The notes beneath the pieces were generated by a model that worked only from the letters and a program-made list of their open reading frames with translations, ran no database searches and had not been told where the DNA came from. A DNA stretch of 52,417 nucleotides, taken from the NCBI RefSeq assembly GCF_003788585.1, contig NZ_AYKG01000019.1:1-52417 (forward strand), written 5' to 3'. Positions 7,355 to 15,429 of the stretch are shown here, piece by piece. The position numbers were made by a program, and so were the translations under genes. Source of the stretch: Salinisphaera japonica YTM-1 (GTDB lineage Bacteria > Pseudomonadota > Gammaproteobacteria > Nevskiales > Salinisphaeraceae). Each line of letters starts with the position of its first letter. Positions within the stretch are counted from its first letter, which is position 1.

Positions 7355-8209
7355 ATGACACAGCGCCAACCTGCCAACGCCCATCGTCTGGCGATCGGTG
7401 ATTTCACGCTCACCACCCTGATGGACGGCCAGTTTGAGGCCGGCCTCGACGTGCTGCTCAACATCGACGACGCCGAGGCCAAGCAGCTGCAGGACGCCAG
7501 CCGTCGCCCCACGCCGGCGCGTATTTCGCTGAGCGCGTATCTGTTGGATACCGGCCGCCAGAAGATTCTGATCGATGCCGGTTTCGGGCCGCTGGGCGGC
7601 GATGCCGGCGGGCGGCTGGCTGCCAGCCTGGCTGATGCCGGTGTGGCCCCCGAGGATATCGATACGGTGCTCGTCACCCATATCCATCCCGATCACGTCG
7701 GCGGGCTGATCGACGACAACGATAAACCCACCATGCCCAACGCCACGGTGCTGATCCCGGCCGGCGAGCTGGATTTCTGGTCCGGCGACGCGCCCAACGA
7801 ACAGCTCGCCGAGCATTTCCAGGCCGCCGATCGCGTGCTCAAGGCCATCGGCTCGCAGGTTCAGCGCCTGGAGGGCGACGATGTCCTGCCCGGCATCACC
7901 CGCGTGGCGCTGCCGGGCCATACGCCGGATCACTCGGGCTATCGCATCAAGTCGAACAACGAGCAGGTGCTGATCTGGACCGATGTCGTGCACATGCCAC
8001 AGATCCAGTTTCCGAACCCGGATGCCGGCATCGGCTTCGATGTCGACCCCGACCAGGCCCGCAAGACCCGCCGCGAGATCATGGCCGATGTGGCCCAGTC
8101 GCGTGAGATGGTCGCCGGCCATCACCTGGACTTCCCGGGCGTGGGCTATGTCGTCGCCGACGGCGACGGCTATCGCTTCCTGCCGCACGTCTGGGAGCCT
8201 ACTGCCTAG
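7355..8209 (+). CDS. MBL-fold metallo-hydrolase
   Basis: A 284-residue metallo-beta-lactamase-fold enzyme. The metal motif HIHPDH is at 109-114 (THIHPDHVGG); further ligands are in LPGHTPDHSGY (about 188-198), the Asp of IWTDVVH (about 209-215) and AGHHLDF (about 250-256). A binuclear zinc hydrolase is expected. The layout resembles AHL lactonase/AidC-like and aryl-hydrolase groups, but no substrate can be assigned. No signal peptide. Divergent from the marR efflux operon, so the two may share regulation. Its stop codon (TAG 8207-8209) is part of the terminal inverted repeat of element B. The protein ends normally just before it, so an original stop may have been replaced. Confidence 0.85.
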   Translation: MTQRQPANAHRLAIGDFTLTTLMDGQFEAGLDVLLNIDDAEAKQLQDASRRPTPARISLSAYLLDTGRQKILIDAGFGPLGGDAGGRLAASLADAGVAPEDIDTVLVTHIHPDHVGGLIDDNDKPTMPNATVLIPAGELDFWSGDAPNEQLAEHFQAADRVLKAIGSQVQRLEGDDVLPGITRVALPGHTPDHSGYRIKSNNEQVLIWTDVVHMPQIQFPNPDAGIGFDVDPDQARKTRREIMADVAQSREMVAGHHLDFPGVGYVVADGDGYRFLPHVWEPTA

Positions 8210-8478
8210 GGGCTGTTGCCGTTTCGTACGAGTCCGCGCCAAGCGCTGTTTTGCGGCAAGACGAGGCATAGCACGCGCCGCGCAGTCGTTCTGCGCTAGC
8301 GTGCTAAAACGCTGGATTGCCGCAAAACAGCGCTTGTCCCGAAGGGTTGGGCCCAAAATTTGGCCATGCGGCGTTGCTCACCTTGATCGTGGCACGCCAC
8401 GACCGGCGGCTCGCGCCTTGCCTAGCCGAATTTTGGGCGCCAACGCGGCGCTCTTACGAAACGGCAACAGCCCCTAGG
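8205..8478. repeat. Dispersed inverted-repeat element, copy B (MITE-like), with perfect 24-bp ends
   Basis: The 24 bases at 8205-8228 are exactly complementary to 8455-8478 (outer part CCTAGGGGCTGTTGCC). CTAG occurs at both edges (8206-8209 and 8474-8477), suggesting a 4-bp target duplication as in IS5-type insertions (inference). Inside are two more inverted repeats: 8243-8259 with 8317-8333 (17 bp, perfect, GCGCTGTTTTGCGGCAA) and 8347-8365 with 8424-8442 (TTGGGCCCAAAATTTGG-like, imperfect). The whole can fold as a compound hairpin. There is no transposase frame, so it is non-autonomous or a folded intergenic repeat. Same family as copy A (1699-1972), of the same length. Confidence 0.85.
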
Positions 8479-8504
8479 CTTGGCGGGGAGAACGGTTCTC
8501 TTTT

Positions 8505-8675
8505 ATCCGCAGATGAACGCAGATAGACGCGGGTGTGGACCTGGTGGGGCCACTGGATTGCGGTGATGCCATAGCCTGCATGTTGCCGATGGTTTGTAGA
8601 TGATGAAGATAGCCGTAGCGGCTTCTTTCATCTTTCTGTATCCATCTGCGTTTACTCGGCGTTCATCGGCGGATT
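8505..8675. repeat. Second repeat type: inverted ATCCGC(A/C)GATGAACGC arms
   Basis: ATCCGCAGATGAACGCAGAT at 8505-8524 faces its approximate complement at 8645-8675 (ends GGCGTTCATCGGCGGAT). Similar GCAGAT/GCGGAT words recur at 17941-18080. The 307 bases between element B and the next gene hold nothing else I recognise; frames across them are short and lack family motifs. The motif type is a common intergenic repeat in environmental bacteria as far as I recall. Confidence 0.55.
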
Positions 8676-8785
8676 GCTTTTTTCTCCGATCGTCGATTAT
8701 CTCGATCCCTGAGGCGTGGTGATTCACGCTCGGCGCCATGCCCAATCTGCGCAATCGGCGGATAGTCTTTTCAAAAGGCGATGTT

Positions 8786-9667
8786 ATGAAAATAGGATTC
8801 ATTGGCCTCGGCGCGATTGGTACGCCCATGGCGCATAACCTGGTGGCGGCCGGGCTGGATGTAACGGTCTGGAATCGCACCGCCGACAAGTGCAAGCCGT
8901 TGGTTGAGGCGGGCGCAACACAGGGCGACTCACCGGCGGACTGTGCAGCCTGTGATGTGCTTATCACGATGCTGGCCGACGACGCGGCGCTGTCGGCGCT
9001 GGTCGAGGAACACGATCTGATCGGTGCGTTGGGCCAGACCACGGTGCATGTGAACATGGCCACGGTATCGATCGACTTTGCCAAGGCCATGGCCGAGCAG
9101 CACGCGGCGGCCGGCAAGACATATATCGCAGCTCCCGTGCTCGGCCGACCGGATATCGCCAAGGCCGGCAAATTACAGATCGTGGCCGCCGGTGATGCGG
9201 ATGCGATCGAAACGGCACGCCCGGCCTTTGACGTCATGGGCGCCAAGGTCTGGCCGGTCGGTACGGATGCCTATCGCGCCAACGTGATCAAGCTGGCCAC
9301 CAATTACATGTTGATGGCCGCGGTCGAGACGATGGGCGAGGCCGCAGCACTCACGGCCAGCTATGACGTCGAACCCGGCGATTTTCTGGAAATCGTAACG
9401 TCCTCGGTGTTCGCGGCACCGGCCTATCAAGGCTATGCCCCGGCGATGGCCCAGCGCGACTACGACAACCCGGAAGGCTTCAAGCTCGCACTCGGCGCCA
9501 AGGACGTGGATCTGGCGCTGGCCGCGGGCCATGCCAACAATGTGGCCTTGCCGGTCGGAGCCGCAGTCCGCGAGCGCCTGGCCGAGGGGATGGCCGCCGG
9601 CGAAGGCGATCTGGATCTCTCCGCGCTGGCCGAGGGCTCGCGCCGGGCCGCGCATCTGGACGACTGA
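8786..9667 (+). CDS. NAD(P)-dependent 3-hydroxyisobutyrate dehydrogenase-family oxidoreductase
   Basis: A 293-residue beta-hydroxyacid dehydrogenase. The Rossmann start MKIGFIGLGAIGTPMAHNL carries GxGxxG (residues 7-12). The catalytic Lys is in VIKLATNYMLMA (about 170) and the helical C-terminal domain ends with the GFKLALGAKDVDLALAAG block (about 231-248), typical of HIBADH/tartronate semialdehyde reductase/GLYR-type enzymes. The substrate specificity block is not close enough to one subgroup for me to name it. The ATG at 8786 is preferred over an upstream ATG at 8738 because AAAAGGCG lies 5-12 nt ahead and the fold begins right at MKIGFIG. Single gene, followed by a terminator-like hairpin. 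Confidence 0.88.
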   Translation: MKIGFIGLGAIGTPMAHNLVAAGLDVTVWNRTADKCKPLVEAGATQGDSPADCAACDVLITMLADDAALSALVEEHDLIGALGQTTVHVNMATVSIDFAKAMAEQHAAAGKTYIAAPVLGRPDIAKAGKLQIVAAGDADAIETARPAFDVMGAKVWPVGTDAYRANVIKLATNYMLMAAVETMGEAAALTASYDVEPGDFLEIVTSSVFAAPAYQGYAPAMAQRDYDNPEGFKLALGAKDVDLALAAGHANNVALPVGAAVRERLAEGMAAGEGDLDLSALAEGSRRAAHLDD

Positions 9668-9698
9668 TCCCGCCCGTTCGCATCATCTGCCACAATGA

Positions 9699-9726
9699 GC
9701 ACATCGCGTTTTTCGATGCGCTTTTT
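9699..9726 (+). terminator. Possible Rho-independent terminator
   Basis: Stem GC-a-CATCG (9699-9706) pairs with CGATG-c-GC (9714-9721), with one mismatch and a 7-base loop, followed by TTTTT (9722-9726). It lies 32 nt after the dehydrogenase stop and before the DUF47 gene. The stem is short, so efficiency is doubtful. Confidence 0.45.
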
Positions 9727-9753
9727 CATTCGTGCCGACGATGAGATCACGTC

Positions 9754-10443
9754 ATGGACATCAGTAAAGCCAGCCCGCTGTCTCGCCTGTTCGGGGGCGG
9801 CTCGCCTTTCGAGGCGCTGTCCGAGCATATCCGCCAGGTCGATCGCGGCGCGGATCTGTTGACCAATTTCTTCAACGCCAGCACCGAAGGCGATTGGGAT
9901 CGCGCGGGCGCCTTGTATACCGAAATATCCGAGTGCGAGCACGAGGCCGACGATCTCAAGGATCGTATCCGGCTGAACCTGCCCAATACACTGTTCTTGC
10001 CGATCTCTCGGTCCGACCTGCTCGAACTGGTCGAGGCCCAGGACAAGATCATCAACAAGATCAAGGACATCGCCGGGCTCATGACCGGCCGGCGCATGCA
10101 GTTTCCGCCGAATCTGCTGGCGCCGATCAATAAATACATCCAGGTTACGATCGATACCGTGCACCAGGCGCGCAAGGTGCTCGAGGAGCTCGACGACGTG
10201 CTGGAATCCGGCTTTGGGCGCAATATCTCCGAGATGATCGAGGATATGGTCGTCGAACTCGGCAAGCTGGAAAAACGCGCCGATGAAGAACAGATCGCCA
10301 TTCGGCGCAGCCTGCTGGCCCAGGAATCCGAGCTGCCACCGCTGGAAGTGATGTTTCTCTACCAGATCATCGACTGGATCGGCACCGTGTCTGATCGCGC
10401 CGAGCGGGTGGGGGCGCGCCTGCAGATCATGATGGCTCGCTAA
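9754..10443 (+). CDS. DUF47 / PhoU-like Pit accessory protein, copy 1
   Basis: A 229-residue all-helical cytoplasmic protein of the DUF47 (TIGR00153) family, which resembles PhoU. Visible signatures are SPFEALSEHIRQVDRGADLL, ISECEHEADDLKDRIRLNLPNTLFLPISRSDLLELVEAQDKI with the acidic E/D..E.D metal-type positions, and VMFLYQIIDWIGTVSDRAERVG. Such proteins are usually paired with Pit-type phosphate transporters and are thought to tune them (family knowledge). It is followed after 75 nt by a paralogue and then by a Pit gene at 11366, all on one strand. No Pho box was found upstream. Confidence 0.9.
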   Translation: MDISKASPLSRLFGGGSPFEALSEHIRQVDRGADLLTNFFNASTEGDWDRAGALYTEISECEHEADDLKDRIRLNLPNTLFLPISRSDLLELVEAQDKIINKIKDIAGLMTGRRMQFPPNLLAPINKYIQVTIDTVHQARKVLEELDDVLESGFGRNISEMIEDMVVELGKLEKRADEEQIAIRRSLLAQESELPPLEVMFLYQIIDWIGTVSDRAERVGARLQIMMAR

Positions 10444-10459
10444 ACACGCCGAGCCCGGC

Positions 10460-10475
10460 TGTCACGAGCGTGACA
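10460..10475. promoter_or_regulatory. Perfect inverted repeat between the two DUF47 genes
   Basis: TGTCAC-GAGC-GTGACA (6-base arms, 4-base spacer) lies in the 75-nt gap between the paralogues, 44 nt before the second start. Half of it resembles a Pho-box half-site (CTGTCAC), but the arms are inverted, not direct, so it is not a standard Pho box. No T-run follows. Could be an operator or a small RNA hairpin. Confidence 0.35.
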
Positions 10476-10518
10476 TGACCGCCTCTTAACATCGAGCCAA
10501 ATCCGTACTGGCCGGCCC

Positions 10519-11205
10519 ATGACACCACCGACCGGTTCCGCGTTGTCGCGCGTGTTTGCGAAATCGCCGTTTGCTGCCTTGTCACGCCACATCGAGGCCG
10601 TGAACGACGGTGCCGAGCTGTTGGCAGATTTCTTGATCGCCGCCCAGACCGGCGACTGGAAACGCGCAGCACGTCTGCACGAGACGATCGTGGCCGCCGA
10701 GCATCGCGCCGACGACCTGAAAGATGAAATTCGTCTGCATTTGCCGCGGCGGCTGTTCTTGCCGGTCTCGCGCGCTGATCTGCTGGAGCTGATCGAGGCC
10801 CAGGACAAGATCATCAACAAGATCAAGGACATCAGCGGGCTCATGTTGGGCCGGCGCATGCAGTTTCCGGCCGATATCGATACCGCAATCCATGACTACA
10901 GCGATACCGCGATTGCGGCCGTGGCCGAATCACGGCATCTGCTGGCCGAGTTCGATGCCTTGCTGGGCGCGGGTTTCACCGCCGACGGCGAGGACATGAT
11001 TTCGGCCTCGGCCGAGCGGCTGTCGCAGTTGGAAAAACAGGCCGATCGCCAACAGATCGATATTCGCCAGGCGCTGCTGGCCATCGAGGCCGATTACGCA
11101 CCGCTGGACGTGATGTTCATCTATCGCGTGATCGATTGGATCGGTACCCTAGCCGACCGTGCTGACCGCGTAGGCACACGCCTACAGATTCTGGTGACAC
11201 ACTGA
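10519..11205 (+). CDS. DUF47 / PhoU-like Pit accessory protein, copy 2
   Basis: A 228-residue paralogue of the preceding gene with the same blocks: SPFAALSRHIEAVNDGAELLADF, VAAEHRADDLKDEIRLHLPRRLFLPVSRADLLELIEAQDKI and DVMFIYRVIDWIGTLADRADRVG. The middle is most alike: QDKIINKIKDI is shared and the DNA around it is almost identical for about 75 bases, while the flanks have clearly diverged (for example ECEHEADDLKD against AAEHRADDLKD). A tandem duplication with later divergence, or with gene conversion of the core, fits. It probably serves the Pit transporter that starts 160 nt downstream. Having two DUF47 partners beside one Pit gene is unusual in my experience. Confidence 0.88.
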   Translation: MTPPTGSALSRVFAKSPFAALSRHIEAVNDGAELLADFLIAAQTGDWKRAARLHETIVAAEHRADDLKDEIRLHLPRRLFLPVSRADLLELIEAQDKIINKIKDISGLMLGRRMQFPADIDTAIHDYSDTAIAAVAESRHLLAEFDALLGAGFTADGEDMISASAERLSQLEKQADRQQIDIRQALLAIEADYAPLDVMFIYRVIDWIGTLADRADRVGTRLQILVTH

Positions 11206-11365
11206 TGCCTGCCTGCCCTGCCCCAGCGGCTGTTTCCGGCCGATCGGCAAGTCTGATGAAACCGGCGCCCGCCCCGACGCCTCGTCTGCCGACGCGCACG
11301 ACCCGATCCTTGCGCGCCGATCGCGCTCGGACCATGCTCGCTGCGATCCCGACAAGGATTTCTGC

Positions 11366-12628
11366 ATGTCCCTGATTGCTCAACACACCGAGCTGTTGCT
11401 CATTCTGGCCTGTGTCTTCGGTTTCTTCATGGCCTGGGGCATCGGCGCCAACGACGTGGCCAACGCCATGGGCACCTCGGTGGGCTCCGGGGCGATAACC
11501 ATCTGGCAGGCGGTGATCATCGCCGGCATCTTCGAGTTCCTGGGGGCCTGGCTGGCCGGGGGCGAGGTGACCCAGACCATCAGCGGCGGGCTGATCAAGC
11601 CCGAGGTAGTGGCCGCTCAGCCGGATCTGCTGGTCATTGGCATGCTCTCGGCCCTGGTGGGTGCGGGTACGTTCTTGTTGGTGATGTCGACGTTCGGCAT
11701 GCCGGTATCGACCGGGCAATCGATCATCGGCGGCATTCTGGGCTTTGCCCTGGTGGCCTTCGGTGCCGGGCCCATCAACTGGGGCGAGATTCTCTCCATC
11801 GTGATGAGCTGGATCGCCTCGCCCATCATCGCGGGCGGACTGGCGTTTCTGTTGTTCGAATCGATCCGGCGGCTGGTGCTGGAAAACCCCGATCCGGCGG
11901 CCGGCGCCCGGCGCTATATTCCGGGCTATGTATTTCTGGCCGCTCTCGTGATTTGTCTGGTCACGTTGATCAAGGGCCTGTCGCATATCGGCCTGAACCT
12001 ATCGCTTGGCACGAGCATCGCGATTTCGATCGGCATCGGCCTGGCCGTGGCTGCCGGCGCGGCCCTGATTCTCAAACGGGTGGATCTGACGCCCGAGGCC
12101 CGGGCCTCGGACAAGTTTCGTAACGTCGAGCGCGTGTTCGGCTATGCCCAGATATTCACCGCAGCCACCATGGCGTTTGCCCACGGCTCCAATGACGTGG
12201 CCAACGCGGTCGGCCCGCTGGCGGCCATCATCAATACCCTGGCCCATCCCGGCGAGATCAGCGGCCAGTCCGAGGTGGCCGGCTGGGTGCTGGTACTGGG
12301 CGGTGCGGGTATCGTGTTCGGCCTGGCCACCTATGGCCATCGCGTGATCAAGACCATCGGCGGGCGCATCACCGAGCTGACCCCCACGCGTGGCTTCTCT
12401 GCCGAGCTGTCGGCGGCCAGCACCGTGGTACTGGCGACGTGGTTTGGTATTCCGGTATCCACCACGCAGACGCTGGTGGGCGGCGTACTGGGCGTGGGCC
12501 TGGCGCGCGGCATGCGGGCCCTGGATCTGTCGGTGCTGGGCGGCGTGTTCGCCGGCTGGATATTGACGCTACCGGGCGCGGCGCTGTTCTCGATCGTGTT
12601 CTATTACTTGCTGCACGCACTGCTGTAA
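11366..12628 (+). CDS. pit: Inorganic phosphate transporter, PiT family (Pit)
   Basis: A 420-residue inner-membrane protein with about 10-11 hydrophobic segments and the duplicated PHO-4 signature: GIGANDVANAMGTSVGSGAIT (about residues 27-47) and AHGSNDVANAVGPLAAI (about 271-287). Each half also carries a PVSTGQS/PVSTTQT motif. PiT proteins are low-affinity, proton- or sodium-driven importers of phosphate, usually as metal-phosphate. Length is usual for bacterial members without the large central domain. AAGGA about 9 nt before the ATG supports the start. Follows two DUF47 accessory genes, which fits a phosphate-uptake unit; the 160-nt gap before it may hold its own promoter. Confidence 0.95.
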   Translation: MSLIAQHTELLLILACVFGFFMAWGIGANDVANAMGTSVGSGAITIWQAVIIAGIFEFLGAWLAGGEVTQTISGGLIKPEVVAAQPDLLVIGMLSALVGAGTFLLVMSTFGMPVSTGQSIIGGILGFALVAFGAGPINWGEILSIVMSWIASPIIAGGLAFLLFESIRRLVLENPDPAAGARRYIPGYVFLAALVICLVTLIKGLSHIGLNLSLGTSIAISIGIGLAVAAGAALILKRVDLTPEARASDKFRNVERVFGYAQIFTAATMAFAHGSNDVANAVGPLAAIINTLAHPGEISGQSEVAGWVLVLGGAGIVFGLATYGHRVIKTIGGRITELTPTRGFSAELSAASTVVLATWFGIPVSTTQTLVGGVLGVGLARGMRALDLSVLGGVFAGWILTLPGAALFSIVFYYLLHALL

Positions 12629-12709
12629 GGGCCAACCACTTTCGTGGCCCCGCAGGCGATCACGTATCTTGAACAGATTGCCCGCAATTATTTAAAGGCA
12701 CAGCCTTTC

Positions 12710-13381
12710 ATGGCTCATTATCTGTTCTTCGATCTCGACGGCACGTTGAGTGATACGCACGATCTATCGCGCGCGACCTGGTTCGAGATCCTGCGCCCAC
12801 ACGGTATTGATGTGGACTACGATTTCTATCACGAGCGTCTCCACGGTCGAGACACCCCCGACGTGCTGGCCGAGCTGCTGCCCGAGATGGACGAAGCCGC
12901 ACGCCAGGATCTGCACGCCCATCAAGCCGCGCGCTACCGGGATCGTACGCGCCGGGCCGCTCCGTTGCCGGGCGTGACGCCGTTTCTGGATGCCGCGCGC
13001 GACAAGAGCTTCAAGCTGGCACTGGTCACCAACGCACCGAAGGCGGATGCGCTCGAATCGTTGATTCCCCTGGGCCTGGACACGGCCTTCGAGCCCCGTG
13101 TGTTCAAGGACGACGTCTCGAAGATCAAGCCCGACGCCGAGCCTTATACGCTGGCACTGTCCCGCGCAGGCATCCAGGCCCACGACGCGATCGCCTTCGA
13201 GGATTCGCCGCGCGGCGTGCAGGCGGCCTGTGCAGCCGGGCTGGCCGCCGTCGCGCTTGTCACCACGCATCACCCACAGGCACTACGTGACGCCGGCGCA
13301 TCCCTGGTGATCGGCGATTTCTCGGATCCGATCCTCGACGAGCTGCTGGATGATCCAACAGCCGTCATCGCCCGGGCGTGA
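12710..13381 (+). CDS. HAD-IA family phosphatase (phosphoglycolate phosphatase/CbbY-like)
   Basis: A 223-residue HAD hydrolase with intact catalytic motifs, in contrast to the protein at 1031: motif I FFDLDGTLSD (D8 and D10), motif II LVTNAPK (about 105-111), the motif III Lys in KIKPDAEPYTLAL (about 142) and motif IV AFEDSPRG. The helical cap (about 16-80) marks subclass IA. It would remove phosphate from a small phosphorylated metabolite. The substrate is unknown because phosphoglycolate, beta-phosphoglucomutase and sugar-phosphate enzymes look alike here. I use the ATG at 12710, directly before the conserved beta-strand, not the longer frame from 12644; AAAGGC lies about 11 nt upstream. 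Confidence 0.88.
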   Translation: MAHYLFFDLDGTLSDTHDLSRATWFEILRPHGIDVDYDFYHERLHGRDTPDVLAELLPEMDEAARQDLHAHQAARYRDRTRRAAPLPGVTPFLDAARDKSFKLALVTNAPKADALESLIPLGLDTAFEPRVFKDDVSKIKPDAEPYTLALSRAGIQAHDAIAFEDSPRGVQAACAAGLAAVALVTTHHPQALRDAGASLVIGDFSDPILDELLDDPTAVIARA

Positions 13382-13408
13382 TAGCGCCGGAACTGAAGAT
13401 CTAATGCG

Positions 13409-14443
13409 TCACTGCGGATCCGGCGGCTCGGCCTCGAAGTCGATATCCTCGGCGCGCTTGGCCACGTTGTCGGCCACGAACGCGCCGCGCTCACCGATCG
13501 GCTTGTTGCCGGATACCGTGGTGTCCTCGCTGGTCTGAAACTCCATCTGGGCATTGATCTCGCCACCGACCAGCATGATCAGCACGGTGATATACAGCCA
13601 GGTGAGCACCACCACGACCGCGCCCAGCGAGCCGTAAGTGGCGGAATAGCTGCCGGAAAACGCCACATAGAGCGAAAAACCCAGCGAGCCGATGATCCAG
13701 AACACGGTCACGATGGCCGCGCCCACGATCACCCAGCGCCATTTGGGCCGGGTACGGCTGGGCCCGTAGCGATACATGCCGGCAATACCCAGCATCAGCA
13801 GCAGCGCACCGGCGCCCAGGCCCACGCCGCGGGCCACGCCCACGGCCCAGGTCGGCAGGCCGAGCGCGGCCGTGACCAGCGGCACACCGGCCGCCAGCAG
13901 GGCCACGCCGATCAGCCCGGCAATGATGGCAAACGTCAGCGCCAACGAGACCAGCGTGGCCACCACGAAGTTGCGTGACTCTTTCTCGGCATAGACCACG
14001 TTCAGCGCCACCATCAACGCCGTGGTGCCCTTGCGCGCCGACCAGAGCGCCAAAGCCAGCGTGATGACCGCGGCCAGCCCGAGCGAGCCGGTCGGGCGCG
14101 CGGCGATCTGGGTCATCTGGTCCGTGATCGTGCTGATGACATCCGGCGGCACCATGCCGGACAGGCCCTGTATCTCACGCACGACCTCGTTGGGATCCTG
14201 AAACAGGCCATAGATCGAAACGAACGCGGCCACGCCGGGAAAGATCGCCAACAAGCCATAGAACGATACGCCGGCGGCGATGATCGACAGGTTGTTGTCG
14301 GAAAACGCATGAAAGACACGCAACAACACGTCTTTCCAGCCGATCAACGGGATATGCGCCGGTGTGCGGGCCTTGCGGCCACGGCCGTTGGCTTTTATCT
14401 CAGTGCCGTGGTTTAAGGCTTGGGCGTTCTTGCGATGCACCAT
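13409..14443 (-). CDS. YihY/BrkB-family inner-membrane protein
   Basis: A 344-residue membrane protein. A basic N-terminus is followed by the family hallmark FHAFSDNNLSIIAAGVSFYGLLAIFPGVAAFVSIYG (about residues 42-77). Further membrane segments lie at about 125-150, 155-185, 195-225 and 232-262, with SYSATYGSLGAVVVVLTWLYI and GGEINAQME near the end, and an acidic tail. YihY proteins were once called RNase BN, which is now regarded as wrong; a transport or envelope role is assumed but unproven. AGGA close upstream of the ATG supports the start. Monocistronic, convergent with the HAD gene. Confidence 0.92.
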   Translation of the reverse strand: MVHRKNAQALNHGTEIKANGRGRKARTPAHIPLIGWKDVLLRVFHAFSDNNLSIIAAGVSFYGLLAIFPGVAAFVSIYGLFQDPNEVVREIQGLSGMVPPDVISTITDQMTQIAARPTGSLGLAAVITLALALWSARKGTTALMVALNVVYAEKESRNFVVATLVSLALTFAIIAGLIGVALLAAGVPLVTAALGLPTWAVGVARGVGLGAGALLLMLGIAGMYRYGPSRTRPKWRWVIVGAAIVTVFWIIGSLGFSLYVAFSGSYSATYGSLGAVVVVLTWLYITVLIMLVGGEINAQMEFQTSEDTTVSGNKPIGERGAFVADNVAKRAEDIDFEAEPPDPQ

Positions 14444-14493
14444 GACGTCCTGTGATCCCGTATGTTTTTTCGAGTATACGCAGACTCGCGGCG

Positions 14494-15330
14494 TTATCGC
14501 CTGCGCCGCTCTGCCGCCCTGGGCCGCGTGTCGCCCCAGCTCATATCGCGATAACGCGCGATATCGTCGCCAAAGAACGGATACTTGATGACATCGAAAT
14601 ACGGCGAGTGATCGAAATCACGCGGGGTGATCAGCCGGGCGTTGCTGCGATAGAACATGGCCTGGCCGTCGGCGCCGCGGTGCATGACCGGCAGGATGGG
14701 ATAACGCACGCTGGCAAACGCATTGGCCAGCAGCGTCGAGCAGATCGCCCGTGTAGGCTCGCCGTGGCCGGCTTCGAACAGGCTCGAGCGCCAATGGCGC
14801 GGCAACAGACCATAAGGAAAAAAGAACCGCAGCAGATCGAGAATCTGGCGCGTGTCATAGGCCATGCCCAGGCGATCCAGGGCATAAGCCAACACCCGAT
14901 CCCGATCGCCGGCGGCGATTTCATGCGGCCGGCACAGGCGCAGATGCTCTTGCCGATAGCGATCGAGTGCCGACAGATGCACGCCCTCGCCGAGCTGGGC
15001 CTCGAGTATCAACGGCGTATCGGGCGCCCAGCCGGCGGTCTTGATCGCGGCGACCGCTTCCGGGTGGACCATATCCCCGGCCCGCCCGATATAAAGCGCG
15101 GCGTGGGTCCAGGCACTCAGCGTCACGCTTTGAATGATGCCGGCCACACGGCTGCGCCCTTCCACGAGGATCACGTCAACCGGCTGGATCTGCTCGCAAA
15201 GACGCTCGAAGTCGGTCCGCGGCACGCCCCGCGGCGTGACATCCTGCGACAGCCAATCCGCGGCCGTCTGGACAAGCCGCGCTGGCAGGGAGCCGATCGT
15301 TGCCATGCTGTCATCTCGTTGCGTGCTCAT
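14494..15330 (-). CDS. YiiX/YebB-like permuted papain-fold (NlpC/P60-type) cysteine hydrolase
   Basis: A 278-residue protein with the circularly permuted NlpC/P60 order: a conserved start PVDVILVEGRSRVAGIIQ, the catalytic His in SAWTHAALYIG (H76) and the catalytic Cys near the end of the fold in TRAICSTLLANAF (C197), preceded by MAYDTRQILDL. These enzymes act as amidases or thioesterases on acyl or peptide substrates in the envelope, but the substrate here is unknown. No clear signal peptide. An upstream start 29 codons earlier would reach into the divergent promoter, so I prefer the ATG at 15330, with no strong RBS at either. Divergent from the DUF1624 gene with a palindrome between them. 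Confidence 0.75.
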   Translation of the reverse strand: MSTQRDDSMATIGSLPARLVQTAADWLSQDVTPRGVPRTDFERLCEQIQPVDVILVEGRSRVAGIIQSVTLSAWTHAALYIGRAGDMVHPEAVAAIKTAGWAPDTPLILEAQLGEGVHLSALDRYRQEHLRLCRPHEIAAGDRDRVLAYALDRLGMAYDTRQILDLLRFFFPYGLLPRHWRSSLFEAGHGEPTRAICSTLLANAFASVRYPILPVMHRGADGQAMFYRSNARLITPRDFDHSPYFDVIKYPFFGDDIARYRDMSWGDTRPRAAERRRR

Positions 15331-15387
15331 GAATCCCGGAGCATGACAGAGCCCGCGACGCTTTCGCAGCGCCCAATCGGCTGGGCC

Positions 15388-15405
15388 ATATATCGTATGA
15401 TATAT
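15388..15405. promoter_or_regulatory. Palindrome in divergent promoter region (candidate operator)
   Basis: ATATATC-GTAT-GATATAT (7-base perfect arms) lies in the 99-nt gap between the divergent hydrolase (starts 15330) and DUF1624 (starts 15430) genes. AT-rich symmetry in GC-rich surroundings suggests a regulator site or overlapping -10 elements for both directions. No regulator gene is adjacent. Confidence 0.45.
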
Positions 15406-15429
15406 CGTTTGTTTCAAGCGCCTGTTTCA

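Noticed and set aside
8503-9246. Minus-strand frame of 247 codons across the dehydrogenase start
   Set aside because: Antisense to a strongly supported Rossmann-fold gene and lacks any family motif.
10460-10475. Pho box before the second DUF47 gene
   Set aside because: TGTCAC and GTGACA are inverted, whereas the PhoB box needs direct repeats at 11-bp steps.
14452-15429. N-terminal extension of the DUF1624 gene by 326 codons
   Set aside because: The extension lies opposite the permuted papain-like gene and has no domain features; the conserved IDALRG start follows the ATG at 15430.
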